From: Laburnicola sp. R22_1
Lineage: Eukaryota > Ascomycota > Dothideomycetes > Pleosporales > Didymosphaeriaceae
Length of the DNA: 64,000 nucleotides
Reading direction: 5' to 3'
Assembly (NCBI GenBank): GCA_014281115.1
Contig: JACONQ010000003.1
Span: forward strand, 62,001 to 126,000
Below, piece by piece: positions 24,899 to 35,700 of this stretch. The notes beneath the pieces are model-generated. The model was not told the DNA's origin and made no database searches. It saw only the letters and a program-made list of their open reading frames with translations. Each line of letters begins with the position of its first letter. Position 1 is the first letter of the stretch. The position numbers and the translations under genes are program-made.

Positions 24899-25898
24899 TC
24901 TTCTCGCGACGTGTGCGCGCTCACCACCCCGTCATCAGATATCGAATGTGTAATATATGTAAATATAGAGCCGGCGCTGGTCGTGCGAAGACTTGAGAGT
25001 TGGCCGCGGACGTCCAGAGGCTGGAGCACGCCGAGGAAACCGCTTGCGGGGCTGGCCGGGTATATAGAGGTGCGCGGGTCCGCAGCGGGAGTTTTGCCCA
25101 ACGCAGGTCGATTATTAGTTCGGAGAGAGCGATAGATCGAAGGCGGATATGGCGAGGGAGTGAATAGAAGTCGTGGGTTACAGAGGCGAGATGGACTTTG
25201 TCGGTTGTCGGCCGTGCTGATGATAGCGGCAAAGACCTCGGCTCGCTTTCTTTGGCTTTCGAAGGAAATCACAAGCCTACATAATCACCGCCGAGTCAGC
25301 CCCGGCCCTTCTCCGCACCCACACGACTCTTTTGGCCACTGGCGCACATGCACCTCGTCGTGCGAGGAAATTGTTTCCGCTCACGATATAAAATGTGTGA
25401 ATGCAACACATGTGCGAACAATTCTTGTGCGCATCGCCCACGAGAGCAAGGACTACTTCTGAGTCCAAATTGTAGCGACATACTTACTGAGGTGGTGAAC
25501 AGGAATAATTACACACCGCTTATGCATGAAAAAATCACGTTACCATTTTCTAGACAGACAACTGATGTTGAAATCATTAATTCATACTAGATATTTCATA
25601 CTAGAGATACACGACGTTAGGGCTCCGCTTCACCAAGCGGCCTATATCTATACCAGTCTATGCCCTTGTTGCTGGTCGATTTGATGCCCCACAATGCACA
25701 ATGCAAGCAAAGGAGATACCTCAGACAGACGTCCCATAACAATACTCGTACACGGAACTGGCAGAAGCACTGCACCGATGATGCCCTTGGAGAATCTTTC
25801 ATCGGAAGAGCACTTTCCGCGGCGTCTCAGTGAGCACTGAGCGGTTGAGCACTGAGCGGTAAGAACGCAATGCTCTTGCTCCTCAAGCGCGGAAGTTC
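24899..25898. other. Intergenic region: PEX13 promoter and PAL1 3' flank
   Basis: CpG-rich for the first ~400 bp upstream of the PEX13 start, then ordinary composition. A 14-bp phrase, cactgagcggt(t/a)agaacg-like, is doubled near 25,835-25,860 (gagcactgagcggttgagcactgagcggt). No coding frame with family resemblance. Confidence 0.6.
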
Positions 25899-27147
25899 CT
25901 AAGCTTCCACCTTTTTGCGACGGATGCTGCCAAAGCGCTTCTTCAAGCGCTGCCCAGTCGTGTGGCTGCGCCCAATTCCACTAGAATTGGCCGCGTCGGG
26001 CGACTCCACTGGGAGAGTGCGCGGGGCTTCGGTGGCACTCAGACTCGCGTTGCGGCGGCGAGTCTGCATCTCGATGCCGCTGTCGCCGTTCGTTTTGCGT
26101 TCCTTTAGAGCCTTCTCGATCGTGTACGAGGGCTCGCCCTTGCCCTTCAGGTCATCGGGGTGGTACTGCACGCCGGGCCATCGCTTGTAGTCGGCCCCAG
26201 GCTCGCGCATCAGGTCCGCACCTTCCTTGTAGTGGTATATCCTGCCCATTCTATCTGGCATGCCCGGAGGAACAATGGCAGTACCATCCAACGGCCAATG
26301 TCTCTGCACGGCGTCGATGATGTTCTCTCTCGGTGTAGCCCTCAGCGCTTCTGCGTTGGACTCGGCAACGGCTGCAACAGGGCTATGCTTGGGGTTCAAG
26401 TTGCGAGCCAAGTTGGCCGCATCGTAGGGACCTTCGTGGTGGTAGCTGCCCCCAATCGACTTGTCGAGTCGGTCGATGACGTCGGCGCCTTGGAAGTTCT
26501 TCTTTCTGAGATGGTGAGCACGATGCGCAGTCTTGGTGTCTTGACGTATAGTATCCAGAGGCCGGGTGCTAGGATCGCCTGGGTATCGCTCGCGCAGAGA
26601 GCTTCTACGGTTGAGATCTCCGCTCCTCATGGGAGCGCTAGAGGCTGGCTGGCTGGATCGTCGGAGACGTGTTTCGCTCATGGGACCAAATGCTTGCTTG
26701 CGGTGGTGCCCAAAGTTCTCCCGACGGGGACTGGCGGAGTTCGGGGGAGAGGGGTAGTCATACCTCCTACGGGGAGTAGTCTCTCCATGCTGGACGCTGG
26801 GAGCCGTCGAAACAGAGGCGCCTCGTGAGCGGCGGTAGGGATTGGTTTCGACGGAGGTACCAGTGTTCTGCGAGCTGATAAAGGGGTTGGTATCGGCAGT
26901 GCTTCCAGTATTGTGCGAGCGGATGTTGGCGGATGAGAGCTCCTTGGGGCCGGCAGGCTGCGGTGGGGTAGGAAGTCGCTTGCGAGGCGGAAAAGTCGAG
27001 CGGAAGTGACTGTTCAGACCTGTCTCATCGCCGGGGTCGGGCTCGATGAGGGGGTCGATGAGCGCATGTTGCGCCTGGAATGTCAGGAACCGCGCGGCAG
27101 TGAAGCAACGGACTATTCACCTCGGAGGAAGCTTTGTCGCTCCCCAT
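25899..27147 (-). CDS. pal1: Pal1-family cell morphology protein
   Basis: Pal1 proteins are membrane-associated at growing tips and endocytic sites and help keep cylindrical cell shape in fungi. Two exons: 27,121-27,147 (MGSDKASSE) and 25,899-27,074, joined in phase 0 across a 46-bp intron (GTGAAT..TTCCAG); 400 residues. Family signatures: ALIDPLIEPDPGDETG near the start; two NP-type endocytic-like motifs (TNPFI, TNPYR) at about residues 70-95; then the Pal1 core from ~168: SLRERYPGD, TRPLD, HHLRKK, GADVIDRLD, YHHEGPYDAA, SPVAAVAESN, ATPRENIIDAVQ, WPLDG, IVPPG, YKRWPGVQY, GKGEPSYTIEKALKE. The C-terminus is basic (QRLKKRFGSIRRKK). The short first exon was chosen because it restores the conserved N-terminus; transcript data would settle it. 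Confidence 0.9.
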
Positions 27148-27533
27148 GGTGGTCGTGCGACTGGCGACCTAGTTGGTAGGACAGGACTTGGTGGCGGGTG
27201 TTACAATACCACGTGAAGTGTGGTGTGCCCAGGTGGTGTGGTGCAGGTGAAAGCAGGTGACAGCGGGAGCGGGTAGTAGGATATATGAGGGCCAAGCGCC
27301 GCGAACAGTCAACAACAGTCGTTCTGCCTTGGCAGGCACGACCTACGTAACCGTCGCTCTTGCCCTGCGTCGAAAGACGTCGAATGACCTTGCCATCGCA
27401 ACTACGTCACCGCCGCTGTTACCGGATTCGGTGCGGTTGGGCGCGCGGGCCGGCAGGCGCTCCCCAGTCTGCACATGCACTACGCGTCGTCGACTGATCG
27501 CCCGCACTCGAGCCCGACCCCCGCAGGCCAAAC
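27148..27533. promoter_or_regulatory. Shared divergent promoter region of PAL1 and USB1
   Basis: 386 bp separate the two start codons, which face away from each other. The region is CpG-rich near USB1 and has a GGATATATGAGG element near 27,280 that could act as a TATA-like site for the USB1 side. Co-regulation is inference from the arrangement only. Confidence 0.4.
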
Positions 27534-28606
27534 ATGTCCTTGGTACAGTATTCAGACTCTGAGCCCGACGATGCAGACGTCCAGCCGTCGATGCCCAGGC
27601 CTGCCGTGAAGCGCAAACGCAGCAGCGAGTCTGGCCAGGCCAGCTTCTCGTTGCCGCCGCTTCCGGCAGCATTCCACGACCTCTACTCTGCCAACGCCCG
27701 CGTCAGCACCACCGACGACCCCAGCCTGCACGGCGGGCGCAAACGCGCGGTCCCGCATATCGAGGGCCACTGGCCAAGCCACGTTTACCTAGAGTGTAAG
27801 ACAACCCCCCGCTTGCTTGTAGAAGCGTGGCGCAGTCAGGCTAACGTGCTCGAGGGGTGCCGTCGCAGGCTGAATTCCAAAAGTTGAACAACCTGATAGA
27901 CCATGTTCGAGACGTGATAGCGCTTGCAAATAGCGGCAGACAAAAGCCGCTGCCAGTGCCGGAGATCAATTCTTCTCTCTTATCGGAGTTGGGCACGCCA
28001 GTACCTCTACATATTTCGTTATCGCGAACACTGCAAATCAAGACAGACGAGAGGGAGTCGTTTCTCGAGACTTTAACGTCGCGTGTCCGAGGGGCAGCCG
28101 TGCGCCCATTCAACGGCCGCTTCACTGGGCTGAAATGGGTCCCCAACTACGAGCGGAACCGATGGTTCCTTGTTCTTGGAATCGAAAAACCAGCCCGTGA
28201 TGAGCTGAACAGGGTCCTGGATGCATGCAACGACGCAGCCGCCAAATGCGGACACCCTCCACTTTACGTTGGAGGGAAAGGCGACGGCCCAATGGAGGAT
28301 CACACCGCCGAAAGCAGCGCAAAAAGGAGAAGGAAGAGCGCGCAGAGCGAAGATACGGCCACAAAAGTCACACCCAGTGGTGACCGTAGCGAGAACTTCC
28401 ACGTCAGCATTGCTTGGAACCTGGCGCAGCCTGATCCTGGATGGATTGCCCTAGTGCAAAGCATATCCGTAAACGAGTACATTGCATCACCACAGGCACC
28501 TTTCGAGGTCGTAAAAGTCAAGATGGGGAACATTGTCAATACGATCGACTTGGACTCTAGGACACATAGCCTTGGTAAAAGGGGTGGTTTGCTGGGAGTG
28601 AAATGA
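27534..28606 (+). CDS. USB1: U6 snRNA phosphodiesterase, Usb1/Mpn1 family
   Basis: A 2H phosphoesterase that trims the U6 snRNA 3' oligo(U) tail and leaves a terminal phosphate or cyclic phosphate, protecting U6 in the nucleus. Two exons, 27,534-27,795 and 27,855-28,606; 59-bp intron with donor GTAAGA, a GCTAAC branch site and acceptor CGAG; 337 residues. I chose the CGAG acceptor because it rebuilds the family block HVYLEW (spanning the junction) and keeps the frame open. The two catalytic H-x-S motifs are present: HISLS (His140) and HVSIAW (His270). The N-terminus (SLVQYSDSE) is the usual start. A Lys/Arg-rich insert (SAKRRRKS) lies between the motifs and may be a nuclear signal. Appears intact. 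Confidence 0.92.
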
Positions 28607-29286
28607 ACAAGGTAGCACCGCGTCTGTTGACCTTAGCGGTCGTAGGTTTACCGCCGCGTAACATGCACGGGATTCGATCCATCCTGCGTATCGAATTTAC
28701 TCCGACTGGATTAGACATTTCCCGATGATGGGATGTGTGCCAGCTTTGAGATGCGCCGACGCAGCGGGTTGGAATACCGGCGCTACATTTGTGCTGGGAT
28801 ACGCATTTCGTTCAATGTATTTGGTTCGATGTCCAAAAAGACAATGTGAATCTTTTGATGTCGTAGGGTATTAAACCAAGCATTCTCTCTGCATGAGCAT
28901 ATCAATGTCCTGAACTTTTGGCATAATATCCACATATCAGACTCCCTCCCTCCTCCAACGCTGCACAGGTCTTTTATTTGCCTCGGTGTACCATGCTTCG
29001 CGCGACTGCTATGATTTTTGTGTGACGTTGTCTTTCTCTTTGCTTCGAAAGGGGCGGGGGAAGTGCATGTGGGTTGCGAAAAAGGGGATAAAAAACGCAG
29101 TGCAGTGATGTACAGTAAAACATATAAGCCTAGGCTGGCAGCTCTCGCCAATCCCGAGTCATAGTCATGTGGTTAAATTAGAGCTAAGTGGTCGTTCGTG
29201 TTGCTTCCTGTAAAAATTGAAGGTTGTGTGTGAAACTCGAGCATATCACGTGCCGAACCTAGTGGTCCGTACTCGATGCTCCCTGC
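28607..29286. other. Intergenic; no gene seen
   Basis: Ordinary composition. A short T-rich, CT-rich stretch (28,930-29,060) and an A-rich block (29,060-29,125) occur. No frame with family resemblance. Confidence 0.6.
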
Positions 29287-29294
29287 TATATAAT
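29287..29294 (+). promoter_or_regulatory. TATA-like box of the 2EXR-like gene
   Basis: TATATAAT lies 48-55 bp upstream of the ATG at 29,342. The leader between them is CA-rich (cccaatattttaccccacaacacc), which suits a short fungal 5' UTR. Confidence 0.5.
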
Positions 29295-29341
29295 CCCCAA
29301 TATTTTACCCCACAACACCAGTCTTCAACCGGTCATCGACA

Positions 29342-30030
29342 ATGTCCCGTACGTACCCAAGAGAGACCAACTTGATGTAAGTGATGGCAAAAGGTCACAC
29401 AGGTACAAGAAGCATCACTAACGTATACACAGCACCAAGCGAAATCAACGCGAATCAGGCTTCCTGAAGCTGCCGGCGGAAATCCGAAATGCCATCTATG
29501 AATTCGCCCTGAGCAAACGGTATAGCGCGTTCCGAAAAAGCTGGCCCTACAGCTATTACCCACCACGTGGAGAGCCTCTGAACCCTCCTTTCGCTCTACT
29601 CGGTACATGCCGCCAGATCTACTTCGAGACGCGTCTTCTCCCTTATAAGCTCGGCATCATGGTCATCCACGATGAAGACTTGTATGAGGTGACCAAATGC
29701 TTCAACAAACTGAACTGGGACGTGCAAAACGCCATCGCGTCTATTTACTTCGACGTCGGCCTGGACTATACTTATTCACGCTGGAATGCTCCGAATCCAG
29801 TAATCTATGAAGTAGAGCCCCACGCTCAGTTCCAGTTACATAATTATAATTCTAGGTTCTTTAATCACTTGAAGGGGTTGAGGCGGGTCACTGTTCATTT
29901 GAGTGAGGCGAAGAGGTATCACTGCCGCTCCCGCGTTCCTTACAACACAATGCTAAGCCTCCTTGGGGAATTTAAGGGTCGTATGGAGAAAAGGAGAGAG
30001 GGACTGATATGGGAGATGGAATTGGATTAG
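29342..30030 (+). CDS. 2EXR/F-box-like fungal protein of unknown function
   Basis: Two exons: 29,342-29,352 (MSRT) and 29,433-30,030; 80-bp intron with a CACTAAC branch site and ACACAG acceptor; 202 residues. The GTACCC donor was chosen over the nearby GTACGT because only it joins to the long downstream frame. The conserved opening is GFLKLPAEIRNAIYEFAL, the leucine/proline-rich helix typical of the large fungal 2EXR and F-box-like families, followed by LLGTCRQIYFETRLLPY, a second signature of the group. Members are abundant in Dothideomycetes and mostly uncharacterised. The protein is short but ends naturally. No membrane or secretion signal seen. Confidence 0.75.
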
Positions 30031-31133
30031 GAGAAGTCTCAAGTTTGGACCCCTTCCTCCTACAGCAACTCAAGTCAACGACGTATATCGGCTCGAGCCA
30101 ATGGCTGCTAGATATTCAACTCTCTCGCAATATGAGACAATGACATGTTTTCAATGGTCACTTTCATGAAACTTGTCTGAGAACTTTTGTATTCGTGATT
30201 TTCTATGTGAAGGGGGAAATGGTTAGCTGAAGCAATGCGAGGCGAGAGGCGTTCAGCGTGAGAATCCCCCCGACGAGGAGATGTAGGAAAGACAACCAAG
30301 AACCCTAGTCATCTGTAACAGACAGGTTCGTGACGATCACTGTTAGTTACCTGCAGTTACCTAGTTGTCTAGGGTGCTTAGCCTTAATGCCTACGCGGCG
30401 TTATGTGCGGAACCACTATATAGCCTCTAAACAAGTGGCTAGCAATAAACTGAAAGTACTTTTAATAGTATATAGCTGAAAGATCCAGCAATCTTTGATT
30501 TTCACGGTCCGCCCGCGAACCACACTAGTGCCCATGAGAAGATGATCCGGCTATGGCGCCGATATAATGGGACGATGGCACATGTTCATCCTCGCTTGGA
30601 CGCTTTCCGGCATCGCTGCGCTGGCCGTATGTATTCCCGCCAAGAGCCACTTCAGATATTGGATATTGCATGAGCGCTCTGTTCCTCGCTATTTCGGTTC
30701 TGCACTCACAATCACGTTGGCTGGGTGAATGTTAAGAATTTTGGCGGTGTTATGTGTCTGGCGGGATGGGCAGTTCTTTTGGCGTTCAAGTTGCTCTGCA
30801 CTGATTGTAAAGGTGGTTTGATGTAAGACGGCGAGAACGGAATGTTGGTGGAACACGTTTCGGAGATTGGCAAACTAGTGGGAGTGGTAGAATCCGAGAT
30901 AAGGTATGTGCACTTGGGCTCTCGAGACAAGCAATCAGAGATGAGTTGGTCAGTCTTAGCCACATAAGGAATGTAGATAGGTCAATGCATATACCAAAAT
31001 ACCCGACAAAGCTGCGGGAATCATACAAACTTCGTAATGTTCCAAGTTTTCTACCGTTTCTAGAGTCGCCATAGACGTTGAGCGGATCTTTGGTTCTTGA
31101 GTTGTTCTCCCGGATGTCGATGAGTTGAATGAT
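30031..31133. other. Intergenic; no gene seen
   Basis: Mixed composition between the 3' ends of the 2EXR-like and HET genes (convergent pair). 30,420-30,480 is AT-rich (tagtatatagctg), possibly a small degraded repeat. The open frames at 30.7-31.0 kb have no family resemblance. Confidence 0.55.
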
Positions 31134-33155
31134 TTAATACAGGGTAAAGGTCTCTCTCTCGAGACCCAATTTCATCGCTTCGCCGTGCATGATCCCGTGG
31201 ACATATGCCTCCCCGACAAGCGTATAACCTCCTTCAGCCCTGTTTCTCAACACGTAGGGGATCTTCCCTCCCAAGAATATAACAATCACGTCTCCTTCAA
31301 CGCACCCAGCCGGCGAGAGACCCACATAGCCTGTTTTCGACAAGAACGGCCGCCTTGTGTGCAGAGATTTCAACTGCTCCATGTAAAGATCTATATATGC
31401 TTGGTCTACTGCTGAGACAGAAGGTTGATTGCCAGATGTTTTTCCGGCCAATGTCTTCAGAACGAGGCGAAAGCAGTGCAGGCAGAGATCGCACTCTCTG
31501 CGTTTTTGCCACCGGCTGAAAGCTGAGCCTCCGCTAATAGAAGAAGACGAAGAAGCTGAATCTTTCAAGTAACTGGTATCTTCCGGGTCCTCCCATCTTT
31601 CCCAGTCTTTCACGAACCATGTGTGGGTGGAGCATAAATCTCCTCTGACTGCGACCTGTCCTGCAACAGCGAATATTGCAGACTTCTCGATGCGAGTCGA
31701 TTTATTGCAGAGCATGCGCACGTCTCCCAGATAACGCATAGTCGAGCCTGGATCGAGCCGGGCTGTCCAGTCCGGATCCCATATATTTCCGAGTTGTTCG
31801 ACGATATCTATTTTGATGCCTTTCAACGTGACAGAATGGGGATCTGGAAACGAGACACTCTGTTCTGAAAGTGTCGTACTAGAGGCTGAAATGGGGTTTA
31901 ACCACCCACCACTGCATGGGATAAAGAGCGGTGCAGACCAGTCCAGGACCCAGGTACTCAGGACGCGATTCCCAATTTTTCTAGGGAACTGACAAGATGC
32001 GAGAACATCAATTCGACCCTGCTGTAGGAACTTCCTAGTAATTTCTTCATAGACATCTTCGTAAGTTCTTGAATAGTCCGGAAATGCGTCGAACTCGGAA
32101 GCGTCGGTGGCAAGTCCTAGGAGAGAAAATATTCTATCTCGGGCATCTGCGCATTCTGGGTTGTTGTAATCCTCGTACATCTCCAGGGCATTTTTAATGA
32201 CTCCAAAGAGCGTTTGGTGTTTAGCTGAGTCTTCGGTCTCATCGTCAACATTGTGGCGTAAATAGCGAAGCAAAAAGAGGTCTTGAACGAAACTGAAAGC
32301 CGTTGACTGATAGATTTGATTCAGCTCGACAGTTCCGACCAAAGGTTGTTTCTTCTTCAACACACGCTCGTAGCGTCCTGTCTCGAGCGCTCCAAAGAAG
32401 CCCATTGCTTTTTGCAGTTGATCCGATGATATCGAAGCACTCCCACAAACGATCGTCAACTTCGTCGCCACGACGAATTCTTGACGAACCCAAAGTCTGC
32501 TCCAGTAACGTCTCTTACAGAACTGGTCACAAGCCTCCGCCAGCGCCGCTAGTTTAGGTTTTTTTGCGTACAACCTGCGAACCTTGCGCATCGATTTTGG
32601 ATTCCCTTCTGCATCGCCCAGCTGTCGTAATCTCATCAACAGATCATCGCTGGAGTCGGCCGCTAGCCCGAGCCATGCAATGACTTCATCAGCGCCGGCA
32701 TATATATCCTTCATCTGCTGAACCTGCTGTGATTTTTCTGCATCATCGGCCTGGTGGATGCAAAGTTGGTCGGCCCAGATAGTCCAGATCTGAAAATGAT
32801 CGCGTAGTGTCCGCAACGCGTTCTCGAGGTTAACTCCAACGTGAACTACAAAGCCGTTGACGAGAATGGGTCGTTTTTCTGTGCCATCGCCCCAGGTGTA
32901 AGATAACGCCACGTAACTGACATCTTTGCTTCGATCAATGTGATCCAGGTCGCATTCGAGTATGCCCGCGGGGTCGCTGCTCTTGTTGACCTTGACCCGG
33001 ATTATCCGAATCTCGGTCGGCGTTTGAAGGGGTTTATACAAGCTTTGAGCACCCAGCTCGTTCTCGGGATCTGTGACATCCATTTGAATTGGAAGTTTTC
33101 CGGCATCGCGAACTGGTGTGAGTTCAGCTCGAGTCTTGCTTATGCACTTTCTCAC
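31134..33155 (-). CDS. HET-domain (heterokaryon incompatibility) protein
   Basis: HET domains trigger cell death after fusion of genetically unlike hyphae, and some act with NLR-type sensors. This is a single 673-residue exon. The domain starts at ~81 with YVALSYTWGD, continues through NLENALRTLRD (109-119) and WADQLCIHQADDAEKSQQVQQM with IY.GADEVIAWLG (127-162). A long variable middle includes CADARDRIFSLLGLA, a typical downstream HET-family block, and DYSRTYEDVYEEIT. The C-terminus GEAYVHGIMHGEAM is the usual family end, so the protein looks complete. No NACHT, ankyrin or WD repeats are seen, so this is a stand-alone HET protein. The AT-rich insert at 33.82 kb lies ~660 bp upstream of its start. 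Confidence 0.92.
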   Translation of the reverse strand: MRKCISKTRAELTPVRDAGKLPIQMDVTDPENELGAQSLYKPLQTPTEIRIIRVKVNKSSDPAGILECDLDHIDRSKDVSYVALSYTWGDGTEKRPILVNGFVVHVGVNLENALRTLRDHFQIWTIWADQLCIHQADDAEKSQQVQQMKDIYAGADEVIAWLGLAADSSDDLLMRLRQLGDAEGNPKSMRKVRRLYAKKPKLAALAEACDQFCKRRYWSRLWVRQEFVVATKLTIVCGSASISSDQLQKAMGFFGALETGRYERVLKKKQPLVGTVELNQIYQSTAFSFVQDLFLLRYLRHNVDDETEDSAKHQTLFGVIKNALEMYEDYNNPECADARDRIFSLLGLATDASEFDAFPDYSRTYEDVYEEITRKFLQQGRIDVLASCQFPRKIGNRVLSTWVLDWSAPLFIPCSGGWLNPISASSTTLSEQSVSFPDPHSVTLKGIKIDIVEQLGNIWDPDWTARLDPGSTMRYLGDVRMLCNKSTRIEKSAIFAVAGQVAVRGDLCSTHTWFVKDWERWEDPEDTSYLKDSASSSSSISGGSAFSRWQKRRECDLCLHCFRLVLKTLAGKTSGNQPSVSAVDQAYIDLYMEQLKSLHTRRPFLSKTGYVGLSPAGCVEGDVIVIFLGGKIPYVLRNRAEGGYTLVGEAYVHGIMHGEAMKLGLERETFTLY

Positions 33156-33818
33156 TGGTTCGGGTAAATAGCCGGCTTGGCAGGCGTCTGCCTACCTCGT
33201 ATTCAGCGACATACACGGCGAGCTGAAAAGGTCACAGGGTTATCTGCCTCAGATGCACGAAGCACGATTGATTCTTTGTGGTATGCCACATGTTGTCGGA
33301 AAAGGCGATACCATGCGCGGCTGATGAATCACTCAATAGCAACAGATTAGAGATTTTTGCACCTTGTGCTACCCCAAGATAAGCAAAGTAATTCCTGGAA
33401 CGTTCAATTTCCTTTCCTACAGCAGAAACAAGAACGCTAAGTCCATGCGCGCGATTAAGCCTGCGACTGTACTGTCGCGTAGCGAAAGAAGTTAACCTGT
33501 CTTCTAGATGCGAAATAACTGTTGGTAATTATTGCATTCCACTTCCTTTCAAAGTGTCAACGTCTATAAAACGCCATACAGAATTGTAAAACTCTATTAA
33601 AACCAACGAAATTGCGTTGAGGGTGTAAAAGGTGTTGTTTTACGCAGCATCGTCAAACTTCTTGGAGCAAGACTATTAGAAGGAAATATAAGAAAAAAAA
33701 TCTGCAATAGAACTTCTCGAGATCACTAAGTAGAGTATCCGCCACAGATCCGGTATCTTGAGCTCTTTGATCCGAAGCTAACTCCTAACGATGTTATGGA
33801 TAAAGAGGTGGGCATATT
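33156..33818. other. HET gene upstream region; no gene seen
   Basis: Composition becomes AT-richer toward the insert at 33.82 kb. No coding frame with family resemblance and no clear TATA box. Confidence 0.5.
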
Positions 33819-34487
33819 GCTTAGCTCTCCTCCTACCTATAAAACTTAGCTAAAATTTAACTTTAATAGCTAATTTAATAGCTTTTTATATAGCTAACTT
33901 TATTAGTTTAAAATATTTATTATATATTTTTATCACCTTTTATACGCTCTTTTTAATTACTAAGCAGAGGGCTCTGCTTTTTTTGTTATGTTATTTGAGA
34001 TGGAAGCCTTTGTCGTCCTACCCCTAGGTAGATAAATTAATGCCACACATATATTTTTATTACTAATAAAAATTATTATTTTACTAAATTATATATATAT
34101 ATACTATTACTTATAACTAGTATAATACTAACTAGTTTATAAACTTTACTTTATACTCTTTATATTACTAATATTAATTATAATAATAACTATTAATACT
34201 ATTTTATAAAAATACTTATAACTATTACTACTACTAAATAAAATAATATTATATTTACTTTAATTATAGTATTAATATAATTAATACTAAATTAATACTT
34301 TTTTAAAAAAGTAGTACTTTAAAAAGGTATAAAAAAGTATAAAAACTTTAGTAATTTAGTACTTAAAACTACTTTTAGATTAGTTAAAAAAACAAAAATT
34401 AAATAAATATAATAAATATTTAGTTATAATTAGTAAGACTTATAGTGTTACTATATATAACTACTACTAGGAGAGCAGAGCTTAGCC
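33819..34487. mobile_element. AT-rich MITE-like insertion containing a family M repeat
   Basis: A ~670-bp, almost pure A/T block between ordinary flanks. Its ends read gcttagctctcctcc and, inverted, gctaagctctgctctcct: an imperfect terminal inverted repeat. No protein frame. It encloses a family M copy at 33,930-34,050. Loss of CA/TG in the outer part shows RIP or long decay, while the enclosed family M copy keeps CG and TG. The exact ends and target duplication are not clear. Confidence 0.45.
33930..34050 (+). repeat. Family M repeat, copy 3
   Basis: Contains tatacgctctttttaa, agcagagggctctgct (a 16-bp near palindrome), gagatggaagcctttgtcgt and cctacccctaggtaga, the same order as the copies at 14.8 and 17.4 kb. 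It is the least degraded copy in the window. Confidence 0.65.
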
Positions 34488-35576
34488 GCGGCGAGCGGCA
34501 CTGTTGAATAAGCCATTATCAAGCCATCCTAGTCCAATTAATGCATTCTCTATGGAACAAAGTACGAACTTTCGAGGCAAATACATAACAATAATTAAGT
34601 AGCACAGACTACAAATGGACTATTATTTTCAGGTCCCCCCAGCAATACAAACATGACTTCCGCGCGTTTCCGAGTTTCTCGTCACGCATAACGCAACCCC
34701 AGAGTTTCACTAGAATTTCGGCCTCTTCTCTTGAACCTCCGAAGCCAACAGAAAGTTTGAAACGTCGGGCGCCAGGTTTCAGAAGGCCGATGCTTCGTAC
34801 CCCGGGATTACCCCATACTACCTACCCTGGCTACCCGCGCCTGCAATTCCATGCACAGCATGGTGAGATGAAAGCCACGAGTCCGCTCCATGGGCTCCGT
34901 AATGATTCCAGTCTGCATTGATCCTAAACGCAGCACGCTATGACAACCTCTCAAGCCGAGAAAACGACATACGAACGGAAGTATTTAATTCCCAAAGCAA
35001 ACCGCAATGTCTACCCCAATGACCAGCTTCATAGAGGCAATGAATGCTCTTGGCCGGCGCAAGCAACACGGCTTCCACGGAAACAACGAGGGCAACACCC
35101 GTCATCCGTCATGCGCGTCATGCGCGTCAAAATCGCGCAGATTCCATCCATCAATGCAACCCAGCCAGCACATCCCCGCAGCCGCCTCCACGCATGCCCA
35201 ACACCAACACCAACACTAAAAATAGCACCCACACACCCCAGGCGCAGGATACATGCCCCAAAAACAGCCAAGTACGTAAAAGCAGTTGTTTTAAATGTCA
35301 TGGACGAAGAATGCCAACGCAATGCCCAGGCGGGAGGGGGGATGGGAATGCGGGATACCTTCCCAGTGCGGCAGCGGCGCGCCCGAGACCCTGGTGTGTG
35401 TTTTGGCGCTAGGTTAGTTAGGATGTTTTGGAAAATAGGGGTGGGTGAGGGTATGTGTTAGGTGGAGTTTGGAGTGGGGATGTGGGCGGGCATGTGTGTC
35501 CCTGGTGGGTGGGTTGTTTGACAGGTCTGTATGGACCAAGGGCCGATTTGCACATGCTCACCAACAGTCCCCAAAT
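34488..35576. other. Intergenic; no gene seen
   Basis: Ordinary composition with CA-rich runs (caacaccaacaccaacac near 35,200) and, from 35.42 kb, G/T-rich sequence. The open frames here have low-complexity translations without family resemblance. Confidence 0.5.
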
Positions 35577-35700
35577 AGCTACTAAACCTGTCTCACTGCT
35601 TTACTTTAGTTTACAGCGTTTTTTAGTACCCCTATAGCTTTCTATAATAGCGCTATACTGTGTACTAAGAGTGCGCGAAGTCTTCTTTTAGATAGTATGG
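35577..35700 (+). repeat. Family F repeat, copy 3
   Basis: About 120 bp sharing aacctgtctcactgctttac, gcgttttttagtacccctatagctttctataatagcg and actaagagtgcgcgaagtcttc with copies at 4.1 kb (same sense) and 22.1 kb (reverse). This is the best-kept copy and lies in single-copy DNA, so its borders could be defined here. Confidence 0.6.

Noticed and set aside
34940..35461. 173-codon open frame on the plus strand
   Set aside because: Low-complexity Thr/Pro/Arg translation, no family resemblance, no promoter or intron signal.
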